The notes beneath the pieces were generated by a model. That model did no database searches. It saw only the letters and a list, made by a program, of their open reading frames with translations, and was not told the origin of the DNA. 64,000 nucleotides of DNA, from positions 62,001 to 126,000 of the forward strand of contig CACZJF010000008.1 of NCBI GenBank assembly GCA_902781455.1. Reading direction: 5' to 3'. Shown here piece by piece: positions 25,567 to 34,548 of the stretch. The translations under genes were made by a program, and so were the position numbers. The stretch is from an uncultured Lachnospiraceae bacterium. GTDB lineage: Bacteria > Bacillota > Clostridia > Lachnospirales > Lachnospiraceae. How positions within the stretch are numbered: position 1 is the first letter of the stretch; the number at the start of each line of letters is the position of its first letter.

Positions 25567-26478
25567 TCATTTTGCCAGATAAGCTCTGGTATATTCTGCC
25601 GCAGCCCGGACAGCGGTGATGACATCCGCGCCGGACGCGATGCCGTTGAGAAACGCAGCGTCAAAGCAGTCACCTGCTCCGATTGTTGATACGCTTTCCA
25701 CCCGCTTAACCGGAATATACTGATCCAGGCCTTCTCCAAGAACCAGTATCTGATTGCCTCCATCCCGGGCAATCACACATTTTGCCCCGTCATGAAGCAA
25801 AGATTCGGCAGCATCCCTGATTTCCGGCCTGCCTGTCACCTGCCGGAATTCCTCTGTTCCGGACCCCAGCAGGATGTCGCTCAGCGCAATCATCTTCTCC
25901 ATCGAAGCTTTCCGCTCACCTTCATATCCGTAGGATTCCGCGCGCACATTGAGGTCAAAGACAATCATCGCGCCTGATTCCTTCTGCTTCGTGAAGTATT
26001 CCAGGACAGCTGCGTTGTTCTGCGCGTCATCCAGAAAAGCCATCCCGCTTGTAAAAAGAATCTGCCCGGAACCGCGCGGGATCTGGTCAAAGCTGTGCCT
26101 GTCAAATCTTGGATAGTCCGCCCACGGCGGAACAAAGCAGAACATCGTGCGTTCGCCTGTCTGATCCAGAACCGCGACACAGTACATATTTGATCTTTGG
26201 GAGTCACAGGTCCAGCGCATATCCACGCCTGCCTGCTCCATCTGATCCGTCAGATAATCCCCGAGGGGATCCCTGCAGACCGGTGTGACAAAGACCGGCT
26301 GTGCCTTCAGGCGACCAAGATGCCTGGCGACATTCCCGACAGAACCGCCGCACTGCATGCGTACCTGCAGTTGATCCGCCGTCTCCTTCCTGATATCGCC
26401 GCATGCAAGAGCCTCCTGCATCTTTCCGTATGGGACGATCAGATCACAGCATAAGTCCCCGACACATATAATCTGCAT
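25567..26478 (-). CDS. PfkB-family carbohydrate kinase
   Basis: 303 residues. IICVGDLCCDLIVP opens the ribokinase fold; QCGGSVGNVARHLGRL is the first PfkB signature region, and STIGAGDCFDAAFLNGI near residue 245 is the second, with the catalytic Asp in G-A-G-D. It should phosphorylate a sugar or nucleoside with ATP. The ATG at 26478 follows the TrpF-like stop by 11 bases; a TTG at 26487 is the less likely start. Its neighbours suggest the substrate enters amino-sugar or sugar-phosphate metabolism. Confidence 0.88.
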   Translation of the reverse strand: MQIICVGDLCCDLIVPYGKMQEALACGDIRKETADQLQVRMQCGGSVGNVARHLGRLKAQPVFVTPVCRDPLGDYLTDQMEQAGVDMRWTCDSQRSNMYCVAVLDQTGERTMFCFVPPWADYPRFDRHSFDQIPRGSGQILFTSGMAFLDDAQNNAAVLEYFTKQKESGAMIVFDLNVRAESYGYEGERKASMEKMIALSDILLGSGTEEFRQVTGRPEIRDAAESLLHDGAKCVIARDGGNQILVLGEGLDQYIPVKRVESVSTIGAGDCFDAAFLNGIASGADVITAVRAAAEYTRAYLAK

Positions 26479-26489
26479 ACCCGCCAACC

Positions 26490-27158
26490 TCAGTACGTAT
26501 GCGCGATCCGGCAGAATTCCCGCACCTTCTCAATATTCTTGCGCACAAGCTCTCCGTTTTCTTTATCCGATGTCTTGGTCAGTGAATCTACCCCGTCGGG
26601 GTGAACTGCCTCGATCGCCTGCGCTACATTGTCGGGGCCAAGGCCTCCCGCAAGGATCACCGGAACATTTACCATGTCCACGATTTGCCTGTCTATGTTC
26701 CAGTCATTCACTTCTCCCGCGGCGCCGACACCGGGCACGGTCTTCGACACGGTATCCAGAATAATGATATCCGCGTAAGAAGCTTTGATCCTCGCGTCTT
26801 CGATGCTCTCCGGACCGGTAATGCCTACCGCCTCCATCAGCTTCACACCCGGGATCTCCCTGCGCAGGCGCTCAGCGAATTCTGCGTTTCCTTCATAATT
26901 CGCGCAAAGATGGAGCACATCCGGCATCAGTGCTTTTGTCTGGGCAAGTACAGCGTCCGCGGTATACTCCACGGAGATCAGCACCTTGACCGCCTTGTTC
27001 CCGATTGCGTCAAAGATTTCCTTTGCCTTCTCCTGTGTGATCGCGCACGGGAATTTGCCCCCGTGGACGCCGACCAGAAGGCCGATGCGGTCCGCGCCTG
27101 CGTCAATGCAGGCCAATGCTTCTTCCGCAGTCTGAATCGAATAAATCTGTGTAATCAT
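26490..27158 (-). CDS. Phosphoribosylanthranilate-isomerase-like (TrpF-like) TIM-barrel protein
   Basis: 222 residues. IYSIQTAEEALACIDAGADRIGLLVG resembles the first TrpF strand and helix, though the usual catalytic Cys position reads IYSIQT. VLHLCANYEG, IIILDTVSK and PVILAGGLGPDNVAQAIE match the later TrpF strands, with the phosphate-binding L-A-G-G-L motif and the catalytic Asp strand (D-T). No other trp genes are near. The setting (PfkB, NagA) suggests an isomerase for another phosphosugar. The ATG at 27158 with AAGGAGAAAAG is preferred over 27173. Confidence 0.72.
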   Translation of the reverse strand: MITQIYSIQTAEEALACIDAGADRIGLLVGVHGGKFPCAITQEKAKEIFDAIGNKAVKVLISVEYTADAVLAQTKALMPDVLHLCANYEGNAEFAERLRREIPGVKLMEAVGITGPESIEDARIKASYADIIILDTVSKTVPGVGAAGEVNDWNIDRQIVDMVNVPVILAGGLGPDNVAQAIEAVHPDGVDSLTKTSDKENGELVRKNIEKVREFCRIAHTY

Positions 27159-27169
27159 CTTTTCTCCTT

Positions 27170-28807
27170 TCAAGGTCCATCCGCGCCATCTGCCATGGAG
27201 AATACCGTGTAATATGCTTTCGGAGAGAGCGTAATGGGGACGGGAGGAAGAACACGTTCTTCCCCGGTCAGTTCATTGGTTTCCGGATTCCTGGCCAGTT
27301 TCAGGGTATTGGAATTAAAATTCAGGAACCACAGATCCGTATTCAGCATGCTCTGCGCGTCAGCAAATGCGTTCTGCTGCAGATAATTGCAGTAGTTTGT
27401 CATACCGGAAGCAGCGTATTCCGGATCTGTCTCAAGCAGTCCGGCGATGGTCTTAAGGACGGCCGGAACGGCTGACATCATCCCCTCTTCCGCCTGCTTC
27501 CAGTAATCTGCGACAGGTTCCCCATATACCTTCGGCTCCAGGATTCCGATGGTATTCAGGCACTTCAGGGCATACCAGGCATAATGCGCGGTGTCGAAGG
27601 ACTGGCCGGCACTGTCCGGCTGATCAGCACCGTACGGCTCACTGACTTCTGTGCACAGATTGGAAAGGGGAACAAAAACACCATAGACAGCCGGCGCGAG
27701 GCTTTCCCAGGTTATGACGGACATCTTCGCCGGCAGATCCGGATAAATCTGAAGGACATGAACACTGAGCGCAGTGTCTGTTCCGATGACGCGCATATCG
27801 ATGCGCCCGGTCTCGTCCGGACTGTACGGCGTTCCCTCAAAGCGGTTGCGCATGATGCTGAATACGTCGGACAGGGAGACCTTCCTGTCAGGGTCAAACA
27901 GCAGCGGATAGAACTCTGACTGATCATAATCTCCGTAGACAGAGGGAGCCAGTAACTGATGGCCGATCCAGGTTCTCATATGACTGTACTCTTCGCGCAT
28001 CTCATCCCCGGAATAGGTTTCATACAGATTCAGCTCTCCGTTTTCCCCGTATTTCGCAAATCCCTTTTCCTCCGGAAGCGTCAGCAGATCCTCTGATGTG
28101 ACAGACTCTTCGAACGCAGAAAGATATTCCATACAGAATTCATTGCCGAAAGCCGCGACCTTATCCGGCGGCAGCTTGACGGCAGCATACTGGTGTCCGG
28201 TATAGATCTCGATATACCAGGCTTCCTTCTGGTCAGCGATGGTCGCGATGTTGACGCCGTTGCTCCCATAGGTATCAACCAGACCAAGCAGTATATCCAC
28301 TGCCTCCCTCGCTGTGCGGCTCTGGCAGATGACGAGATCATCCGCGGTATCCTCTGTCAGACCGTCTGTCAAAAGCGGATCTGCCGCAAGTGCTCTGTCA
28401 TTGGAAAATGCCGTCACGGACATCGTCATGGAAACACCATATTCATTCGCGCAGACAGCAGCATCACGCTCTATGTTCATGCGGTCGGTGGAATTCGTCA
28501 TCCATGGTGTTGATGTATAGTGAAAGGTCGTCTCCGGGATGTCAGCACGGACATCTCCGGCATCGTTGACCGGCATCGTCCGGCCAGGCGCGTGCTCCAC
28601 CCGCGCTGTTACGCACAGGCGCGTAGCCATAATCTGCTGCCAGTCATTTGACCGCGCGATAATCACAGTTCCGTCCGCGCTGACCTCCGGTCCGACATAA
28701 ACTTCCGTACAGGCATAGGACGGCAGCACCGTCATCAGCGAAAGAACGATGGCTGTCATTGCCAGTCGAATGACTGCTTTTCTTCCGCAATGGCTTCTGT
28801 TTCTCAT
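27170..28807 (-). CDS. Secreted C69-family dipeptidase
   Basis: 545 residues. A signal peptide (about 1-32) ends just before Cys33 in YACTEVYVGPEVSADGTVI; this Cys is the nucleophile of the Ntn-hydrolase family C69 and is normally exposed as the mature N terminus. IARSNDW, ANEYGVSMTMS and TIADQKEAWYIEI are family features. It should cleave dipeptides outside the membrane. A GGAG site precedes the ATG at 28807. It follows the 68-residue protein and precedes the TrpF-like gene by 11 bases, so peptide and sugar use may be co-expressed. Confidence 0.9.
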   Translation of the reverse strand: MRNRSHCGRKAVIRLAMTAIVLSLMTVLPSYACTEVYVGPEVSADGTVIIARSNDWQQIMATRLCVTARVEHAPGRTMPVNDAGDVRADIPETTFHYTSTPWMTNSTDRMNIERDAAVCANEYGVSMTMSVTAFSNDRALAADPLLTDGLTEDTADDLVICQSRTAREAVDILLGLVDTYGSNGVNIATIADQKEAWYIEIYTGHQYAAVKLPPDKVAAFGNEFCMEYLSAFEESVTSEDLLTLPEEKGFAKYGENGELNLYETYSGDEMREEYSHMRTWIGHQLLAPSVYGDYDQSEFYPLLFDPDRKVSLSDVFSIMRNRFEGTPYSPDETGRIDMRVIGTDTALSVHVLQIYPDLPAKMSVITWESLAPAVYGVFVPLSNLCTEVSEPYGADQPDSAGQSFDTAHYAWYALKCLNTIGILEPKVYGEPVADYWKQAEEGMMSAVPAVLKTIAGLLETDPEYAASGMTNYCNYLQQNAFADAQSMLNTDLWFLNFNSNTLKLARNPETNELTGEERVLPPVPITLSPKAYYTVFSMADGADGP

Positions 28808-28861
28808 AAGACCCCTTCTCCTTATTCACCCGCACCGGCTTTCTCCCGGTCCCGGCGTTGA

Positions 28862-29068
28862 TTACTTTCCTTCCGCCACAGCCTGAACCATCGTTACAAG
28901 GTCTGATGTGTCTTTGTGCTTTTTCAGATATTCTTTCAGGATATTCTGCAGATACATCTGCTGCATGACGCCGCGGCCCCCAGTCAGAATGATAAACAGC
29001 TCCGTACTTGTCATTTCCGTAAACGGCGTTATCTCATCCATGTTCAATTTGAATTCCTTTTTTTCCAT
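28862..29068 (-). CDS. Small protein of unknown function, first gene of the sugar/peptidase operon
   Basis: 68 residues: MEKKEFKLNMDEITPFTEM, a hydrophobic stretch TELFIILTGGRGVMQ, then a basic helix YLQNILKEYLKKHKD. GGGAGGG precedes the ATG. No signal peptide or transmembrane helix. A promoter lies 60 bases upstream. The Gly-Gly-Arg-Gly turn between two helices recalls a small regulatory or peptide-like protein, but no family is recognised. Confidence 0.7.
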   Translation of the reverse strand: MEKKEFKLNMDEITPFTEMTSTELFIILTGGRGVMQQMYLQNILKEYLKKHKDTSDLVTMVQAVAEGK

Positions 29069-29128
29069 ATTGCCCTCCCGCTGTTTTATTGCCTTTGCCT
29101 TAACAGTGCATTGTCAGATGATATCTTG

Positions 29129-29158
29129 ATTATACTTCACGTATCGATGCTCTGTCAC
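29129..29158 (-). promoter_or_regulatory. Promoter of the small-protein/C69/TrpF-like/PfkB/AraC/nagA operon
   Basis: On the minus strand GTGACA (29153-29158) is followed after 18 bases by a perfect TATAAT (29129-29134), about 60 bases before the small-protein ATG. This is the only good promoter seen for the run of genes down to nagA. Confidence 0.6.
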
Positions 29159-29287
29159 GTCCCGCTCCGGATTCATACTCCTTCCACTGTTGCTCCTGCG
29201 CGCAATCGGATATACTCAAAGAGCGCCGTATACAGCATGGCCGGTCTGCCGGCGGCAGACTTGCATTTTACCGGAGGGATTCATCAC

Positions 29288-30040
29288 ATGAACCAGGATC
29301 AGCAGATATTTGTAAAGAGGATCCGCCAGCTCGAAGAAGCTTCCTGGCAGGAATCCAGATTTGTGTTTACAGACTTTTTGAATGAGGCAGAGTACTCGGA
29401 TGTGCTTTCGCTTGGTGTGCCGGCCTGCGGCATGCAGGCATAAGGAGGCTTTGAAGGAGCGTCCCGCGTCATGGTCCGCTTCGGGGATCCGGAGATACTC
29501 GGATACGAAGAAGCATTTCCCATCACTGTCCTGCGCGTCAGTCCGCTCATGGAGAAGTTTGCAGATGTGCTGACACACCGGGATTTCCTCGGAGCGATTC
29601 TGAACCTTGGAATTGAACGCAGAGTCATCGGGGACATCCTGATCGACGGGTCGACCGGCTATGTCATGTGTGAATCCCTGATGGCGGAATATCTGTCAGA
29701 GAATCTGACCCGGGTAAAGCATACGAGTGTGCACACTACAGCGGCCGCCTCACTTCCTAACGGACTGAAGCCAAAACTGGTCACGCAGGAGATCCAGACA
29801 GGCTCCAACCGTCTGGATGCTGTGATCGCCCAGGCGCACCGGCTTTCCCGGTCGAAGGCGCAGGAGCTGATTCAGAGCGGGCAGGTATTCATCGGCGGCC
29901 GGATGGTCCAGAGTGTATCCGTCCAGCTGCATGAGGGCGAAGAGGTATCTGTGCGGCACCATGGAAAGCTCCGCTACATCGGCCCTGTCAGAAAGACCCG
30001 GAAAGGGAACCTGCTCATTCAGATCGAGCGTTATGTCTGA
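29288..30040 (+). pseudogene. ylmH: YlmH-like S4 RNA-binding protein, interrupted by an in-frame TAA
   Basis: The reading frame runs from the ATG at 29288 (GGAGGG upstream) through LGVPACGMQA, meets TAA at 29441-29443, and continues in the same frame with GGFEGASRVMVRFGDPEILGY, HRDFLGAILNLGIERRVIGDIL and an S4 domain (NRLDAVIAQAHRLSRSKAQELIQSGQVFIGG). In YlmH proteins the stop position normally holds an aromatic residue, often Tyr, before G-G-(Y/F)-E-G-A, so one base change (TAT or TAC to TAA) explains it. The second part could be translated from the ATG at 29471, which has AAGGAG upstream. Whether it is inactive, split or a sequencing error is open. YlmH works in ribosome quality control and division in Firmicutes. 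Confidence 0.85.
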
Positions 30041-30092
30041 GCGTTCCGGCGGAAGGCTCCCCTGGGCCGTCTTGCCTGAAAGCAGAGAATAA

Positions 30093-30599
30093 TCACAGCA
30101 CTCCCATGCCTTTCAGCACGGACAGGGTTTCTTCCGCGCTCCTGTGCAGCACCCCTGTCCCGCCGTATAGTTCCCACGCCTGGATATTTTTGCCCAGGTC
30201 ATCGATCAGGATACAGTCTTTCCCGGTACAGTACTCCGGCTTCTGTTCTCTGAATACGATGTTGACAACAATGTCTGGTGACAGCAGCCGCCTGACCCAG
30301 TTGGTTTTATCTTCGCCTGAGGTTGTGATGCCACGCCCCGGTTTTGGAATGCCTGTCAGGATCTCGCACCTGTCGCCGAATTTTCCATAGACCGTATCGA
30401 ACAACTCTTTCGCGCCGGGCATGAACTCCAGCTTATCATAGAAGTGTCCGACTTCCCGGATTGCATCCCACATCACACGGTCTTCTCCCGGAGCCCTCCG
30501 GTCCTGCGGTTTGGCTTCCATGCCGCACAGTTCCTGTACACCCCGGTCAAAATCTGCGAGAACGCCGTCCATATCAAAATAAATTTTCTTTACATCCAT
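30093..30599 (-). CDS. HAD-superfamily 5'(3')-deoxyribonucleotidase-like protein
   Basis: 168 residues. MDVKKIYFDMDGVLADFDRG has the nucleophile and acid Asp (D-x-D-G-V), CEILTGIPKP the second HAD motif Thr, and DCILIDDLGKNIQAWE the metal Asp pair. The size and motifs match NT5C-type nucleotidases. It probably dephosphorylates nucleotides or another small phosphate. The ATG at 30599 follows TAGGGA. It converges on ylmH with a 52-base gap. Confidence 0.82.
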   Translation of the reverse strand: MDVKKIYFDMDGVLADFDRGVQELCGMEAKPQDRRAPGEDRVMWDAIREVGHFYDKLEFMPGAKELFDTVYGKFGDRCEILTGIPKPGRGITTSGEDKTNWVRRLLSPDIVVNIVFREQKPEYCTGKDCILIDDLGKNIQAWELYGGTGVLHRSAEETLSVLKGMGVL

Positions 30600-30717
30600 A
30601 GTGTCCCTACGCTGTTTTGCCAAACCTGCCGTTCCTGCGTCAGGTTTGGCATTCATACCCTTTTGATCTCAGATATTCTTCTGTTCTTTCCAATGACGTC
30701 CGGGTTTTCTCCATTCA

Positions 30718-31713
30718 TCATGAATAGTTCGCCACGTTGCTGGCAGAAATCGAAATGACAATGATCATAATCATCGTGAAGATCACTTCTTCGGCGATCA
30801 GCTGAGAGACAACCGTGGATGCCTCTGTCTGGAGCGGAACCGCACTCTGCGATTCATGCAGCTGCAGTGCCAGCGTTGCCGCCATCACCCGTCTGACATC
30901 AGAGGATGACAGGAAGCCATAGCCTTTCTGATGTTTCAGCCAATCATCCACCTCGCCAATCTCTTCTACAAGCTGCTCCCTTGGTACGGCAAGATCTGTG
31001 AAAGCAGCATAGACAGACATCGCCTTCGCCTTTGAGGTCGCATGTTTTACCTTTTTCAAAGCTTCATAAAGGCCGATAAAACTTTCTACCTTCTGATCCA
31101 CCGGCTTTCTGCTCATGGAAAGAACCAGAGCGGCGGACTGTGCTGTATCAGACGGCATGCGGAAACGCTCTTTCAGGGCCGTATACAGCGTCTCTACCTC
31201 CTCCAGTGTCTGATCCACATCCTTCCCTGACAGTACCATCAGCGCGATGAAGGAGATATCGTTTTCATCAGTAAGAAACTTATGTTTCTGCTTGATTCTC
31301 GCATAGGATTCTTTGACTTCGGCAATCACCAGATCCACATCCCCGCCTTGTGACTGATCATATATGGTCATCGCAGCCATCGCAAGAATCTCACCCGGCA
31401 GGATCCTGCCTTCTGCCAGTTTTTTGTAGATCGCAAGAACAGCGTCCAGATATGCTTCCGGATCAGGACTGACCGACATCTTCACCTGGATCGCAAACAT
31501 GAGAAGACCACGGAAGTTCGAGAAGAATCCGGTCTTCCTCTTCAGGATCTCCTTGCACGCACGGATCTTCTCTGCGTCCGGTGTCATTCTCTTCGCCGTA
31601 TAGAACAGGGCTCCGACTTTGATCACATCGTCGAATTCCAGGAAAGAAGCCTTTCTGACAGCCTTTTCATTTTCAATCTGAAGCTCGCACAATTCCTGCA
31701 GTAATTCTGTCAT
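30718..31713 (-). CDS. DUF4003-family protein
   Basis: 331 residues, all-helical and repetitive. GALFYTAKRMTPDAEKIRA, KRKTGFFSNFRG, YLDAVLAIYKKL and FLSSSDVRRVMAATLAL are the recurring features of DUF4003 proteins in Firmicutes. The last 25 residues (FTMIMIIVISISASNVANYS) are hydrophobic and may be a tail anchor. Function unknown. GAGGAA precedes the ATG at 31713. The downstream flank of the family MITE lies just upstream of this gene. Confidence 0.8.
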   Translation of the reverse strand: MTELLQELCELQIENEKAVRKASFLEFDDVIKVGALFYTAKRMTPDAEKIRACKEILKRKTGFFSNFRGLLMFAIQVKMSVSPDPEAYLDAVLAIYKKLAEGRILPGEILAMAAMTIYDQSQGGDVDLVIAEVKESYARIKQKHKFLTDENDISFIALMVLSGKDVDQTLEEVETLYTALKERFRMPSDTAQSAALVLSMSRKPVDQKVESFIGLYEALKKVKHATSKAKAMSVYAAFTDLAVPREQLVEEIGEVDDWLKHQKGYGFLSSSDVRRVMAATLALQLHESQSAVPLQTEASTVVSQLIAEEVIFTMIMIIVISISASNVANYS

Positions 31714-31760
31714 AGTGTATTCCTCAGCTTTCTTTTTTATGATTTATGACATACCTGTTG

Positions 31761-31909
31761 TAATATTATGATGTTGGGGTCAAAAGTACCTTTTGCCCCC
31801 AACTATGATGTACGGATCGCTCCGTTGCTTCGCAACTCCCGCGCTCCTCGGCCACTCCGCACAAGCTTGCCTCGGCTTCAGGGCTTTTGACCCTTACATC
31901 ATATTATTA
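31761..31909. mobile_element. 149-bp MITE-like element with 26-bp terminal inverted repeats (copy B)
   Basis: The left end at 31761 reads TAATATTATGATGTTGGGGT and continues CAAAAG; the right end (31884-31909) is its reverse complement at 23 of 26 positions. Inside the left end a hairpin folds CAAAAG on CTTTTG. There is no ORF. The left end recurs at 12506 and the right end at 59214. It sits between dinB and the DUF4003 gene. The transposase that mobilised it is not in the window. Confidence 0.75.
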
Positions 31910-31927
31910 CATGTTGCTGCTTCGTTC

Positions 31928-33178
31928 TCAGTGTTTCTGTGGTCCTGCCTGATTTCCGTGAAGAATAACCGCCCCTTCACCGTACTGCGCGCGGATCTTC
32001 CGGACCATCTCGTCCAGCTTTTCCTTCTTCTCTTTCTTCCGCTGGTTCTGTTCGTTCACCTGCAGCCAGTCTTCCATTCCCATCTGCCGGTACTCGCCAT
32101 GGTCCAGATCAGACATGCCGACGCCGATGAGACGCAGAACCTCTCCCTCGTCAAACAGGCCTTCTGTCAGTTCTTTCATTAAGGCACAGGCCGTCTCATA
32201 GATTATCCGGGCGTCATTTGTTGAATTTCTGAGCCTGGTCTGCCTGGAATGGCGCTGGAATCCGCCGGTCTTCACCTGTACAAAGCAGGTCGCCCCAAAA
32301 ACACCATCCTTCTTCATCCGCCCGGAAACTTTTTCACTCAGCTGACGAAGAATGGGAAGGGCGGTATTGTTATAATTCCGGCGGCCGATATCTTCCGCTG
32401 TCGTCGTTTCATTTGAACAGCTCTTCGCTTCCTGCCGGACGGTTTCCACCAAAGAGGAATCAATCCCTCTCACTCTTTGGTATATATATTCGCCACGCTT
32501 CTCACCCAGAATGGTTTTCAGCATCTGTTCGCTGCACGCAGCCAGGTCACCGATCGTCCGGAAGCCCATTTCATTCAGCTGCTGCGCAGTCGCCGCCCCG
32601 CAGCCATAAAGGTCCCGCACCGGAAGCGGCCACATCTTCTGGCGAATTTCATCCGAAAAAAGCGTATGCACTTTGTCCGGCTTCTCAAAATCACTGGCCA
32701 TCTTCGCCAGGAATTTGTTCTCGGAGATACCGACATTTACAGTAAACCCCAGCCTGCCGCGCACGGTGTTTTTGATTCTGTCTGCCAGTGTGATGGCATC
32801 TTCCCGGGAAGAGACCAGATCGCTTACGTCCATGTATGCTTCATCAATCGACGCCTGCTGAACCTGATCCGTGTATTCTTTCAGGATGGAAATAAACCGG
32901 GACGAATACATGCGGTATGTCTTGAAATCAGACCGGACAAGGACAAGCTGCGGGCACTTCTCCAGTGCCCTCACAACCGGCTCTCCCGTCTGGACATGAT
33001 ACGCTTTCGCCGGTATGGACTTCGCGGTGATGATGCCATGACGTGTCCGGATGTCCCCGCCGACCGCAGACGGGATCGTGCGAAGGTCAACGCTTCCCGG
33101 ATCCTCCTGCAGCTGTTTCAGCGCTGACCAGGACAGAAACGCGGAATTCACGTCTACATGAAAAACAAACCTTTTCAC
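31928..33178 (-). CDS. dinB: Y-family DNA polymerase IV
   Basis: 416 residues. VFHVDVNSAFLSWSAL has the first catalytic Asp, VQQASIDEAYMDVS the Asp-Glu pair, and FTVNVGISENKFLAKMASDFEKPD the conserved palm region. CGAATAQQLNEMGFRTIGDLA is the helix-hairpin-helix DNA-binding part, and residues about 240-350 are the little-finger domain. It performs translesion DNA synthesis. The C terminus has a Lys/Glu-rich tail. The GTG at 33178 with AGAGG upstream is preferred over a TTG six bases earlier. No LexA-type box was identified. Confidence 0.9.
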   Translation of the reverse strand: MKRFVFHVDVNSAFLSWSALKQLQEDPGSVDLRTIPSAVGGDIRTRHGIITAKSIPAKAYHVQTGEPVVRALEKCPQLVLVRSDFKTYRMYSSRFISILKEYTDQVQQASIDEAYMDVSDLVSSREDAITLADRIKNTVRGRLGFTVNVGISENKFLAKMASDFEKPDKVHTLFSDEIRQKMWPLPVRDLYGCGAATAQQLNEMGFRTIGDLAACSEQMLKTILGEKRGEYIYQRVRGIDSSLVETVRQEAKSCSNETTTAEDIGRRNYNNTALPILRQLSEKVSGRMKKDGVFGATCFVQVKTGGFQRHSRQTRLRNSTNDARIIYETACALMKELTEGLFDEGEVLRLIGVGMSDLDHGEYRQMGMEDWLQVNEQNQRKKEKKEKLDEMVRKIRAQYGEGAVILHGNQAGPQKH

Positions 33179-33211
33179 AGTCAAACCTCTTCCACCATTC
33201 CGCAGTTACGA

Positions 33212-33601
33212 TCATCTGTCAGCTGCATGGGCGTTATAGTATTCCTGCATTTTTATGGCATCCTCTTCTGCAAGTGTTCCTTTGCTGTACAGCCCGGCTC
33301 TGGTCTCCAGATGATGCAGGAATTCATGCCTGACGGTTTCCCGGATTTTTTCCCGGTAAGCGGATTCGGGTGAATCTCCAAGCACTGCCGCAAAGGATCC
33401 ATAATACAGAACGATCTGCTTTCCGAAGACCGGATCTGCAGAGTATGTTCCAAAAATATACAGATCGTCCGCCACTCTTCCCGGATGGAGATAAACACTT
33501 GAATCTGCCAGAACACCTCCGTTCAGTTTTTCATGAACATATTCCGGCAGAGCCTCAACTTCCTCATTCAGAATTCCGGTAAAGTCTTCAAAACTTAACA
33601 T
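33212..33601 (-). CDS. Zincin-like metallopeptidase family protein
   Basis: 129 residues from the ATG at 33601, which starts at the family's usual MxSFEDF point; in-frame ATGs upstream to 33652 lack good sites. ETVRHEFLHHLETRAG near residue 100 contains H-E-F-L-H, the zinc-binding and catalytic H-E-x-x-H. Length and layout match the minimal zincin-like family (DUF1025 type), with an acidic N-terminal half (ILNEEVEALPEYVHEKL). The substrate is unknown. It lies upstream of dinB by 33 bases and may share its transcript. Confidence 0.82.
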   Translation of the reverse strand: MLSFEDFTGILNEEVEALPEYVHEKLNGGVLADSSVYLHPGRVADDLYIFGTYSADPVFGKQIVLYYGSFAAVLGDSPESAYREKIRETVRHEFLHHLETRAGLYSKGTLAEEDAIKMQEYYNAHAADR

Positions 33602-33759
33602 CTTTCCATCCATCATACGGCTGCGTCCGTCTTTCCGCAGCCTGTTTTTCATATGGTATACTGTAGTATGATTCCTGCAGATACGATGCTATCTGTTATC
33701 GTAGCACTTATGAAACATTTTAGCACACACCAGATCTGATCATAAAGAAGAGGTTCGGA

Positions 33760-34548
33760 ATGAAAGTGTTCAAGCTGCCTGATCTTACCGCCGCTGCAAA
33801 GAATTATATCGAAGGTCTGGATATCCGTCAGATCATTCACCATGCCATTCAGGTCCCGGGCGTAAAGATCGACAGAGCCTCCTTCCTTCGCAAGGAACTG
33901 ATCAAATACTACAGCGAGGATACAGTGGAAGAAGCGATCCGGTACAACCCTGCAAGGGCCGGCATTCCCAGAATCGCAGTCGATACCCTTGCCAAACATG
34001 CGATCGATTATGAGACCAACAAGGTGACCGCTCTTTCCGCGCTTGCCAGTCTGCCCGGCGGTATCGCTGCGATTGGCTCTGTAAGTGCCGATCTGGTTTC
34101 GTATTATGCCCATATCCTGCGAATCGTGCAGAAACTTGCGTATCTGTATGGTTTCCCCGAATTCCAGTTAAATGAGAATTCCATTGACGAGGAAACCCTG
34201 AATTACATCCTTGTGTTTGTCGGGATCATGTTCGGTGTCCACGGCGCGTCCGAAACAGCAAACAGGATTGCCGCAAAGATGGCGGACAATATAGCCAGAA
34301 AGCTTCCGCAGAAAGCATTGAATAAAAGTGTGATCAACCCTCTCTTTGGAAAGATTCTCTCAAAGATCGGATCCAAAGCCTCTGCGCAGAGCTTTGCAGA
34401 TCTGTTCGCCTCCGCGGTCCCGGTTCTGGGTGCCGCCTTTTCCGGCGGGCTGACCTATGTCACATTTATGCCCCGCTGTTATAAACTGAGGAACACGCTT
34501 AGGAAGTACAGGCTTTGCGATCCGGATTTCTATAAAAAAGAAAGTTAA
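33760..34548 (+). CDS. EcsC-like membrane-associated protein
   Basis: 262 residues. The middle has ALSALASLPGGIAAIGSVSADLV (a hydrophobic, Gly-rich stretch), ILVFVGIMFGVHGASETANR, a Lys/Ala-rich amphipathic segment, and FADLFASAVPVLGAAFSGGL near the end. The pattern matches EcsC-family proteins, which associate with membranes; function is unclear. GAGG lies 6 bases before the ATG at 33760. It is a lone plus-strand gene. Confidence 0.65.
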   Translation: MKVFKLPDLTAAAKNYIEGLDIRQIIHHAIQVPGVKIDRASFLRKELIKYYSEDTVEEAIRYNPARAGIPRIAVDTLAKHAIDYETNKVTALSALASLPGGIAAIGSVSADLVSYYAHILRIVQKLAYLYGFPEFQLNENSIDEETLNYILVFVGIMFGVHGASETANRIAAKMADNIARKLPQKALNKSVINPLFGKILSKIGSKASAQSFADLFASAVPVLGAAFSGGLTYVTFMPRCYKLRNTLRKYRLCDPDFYKKES

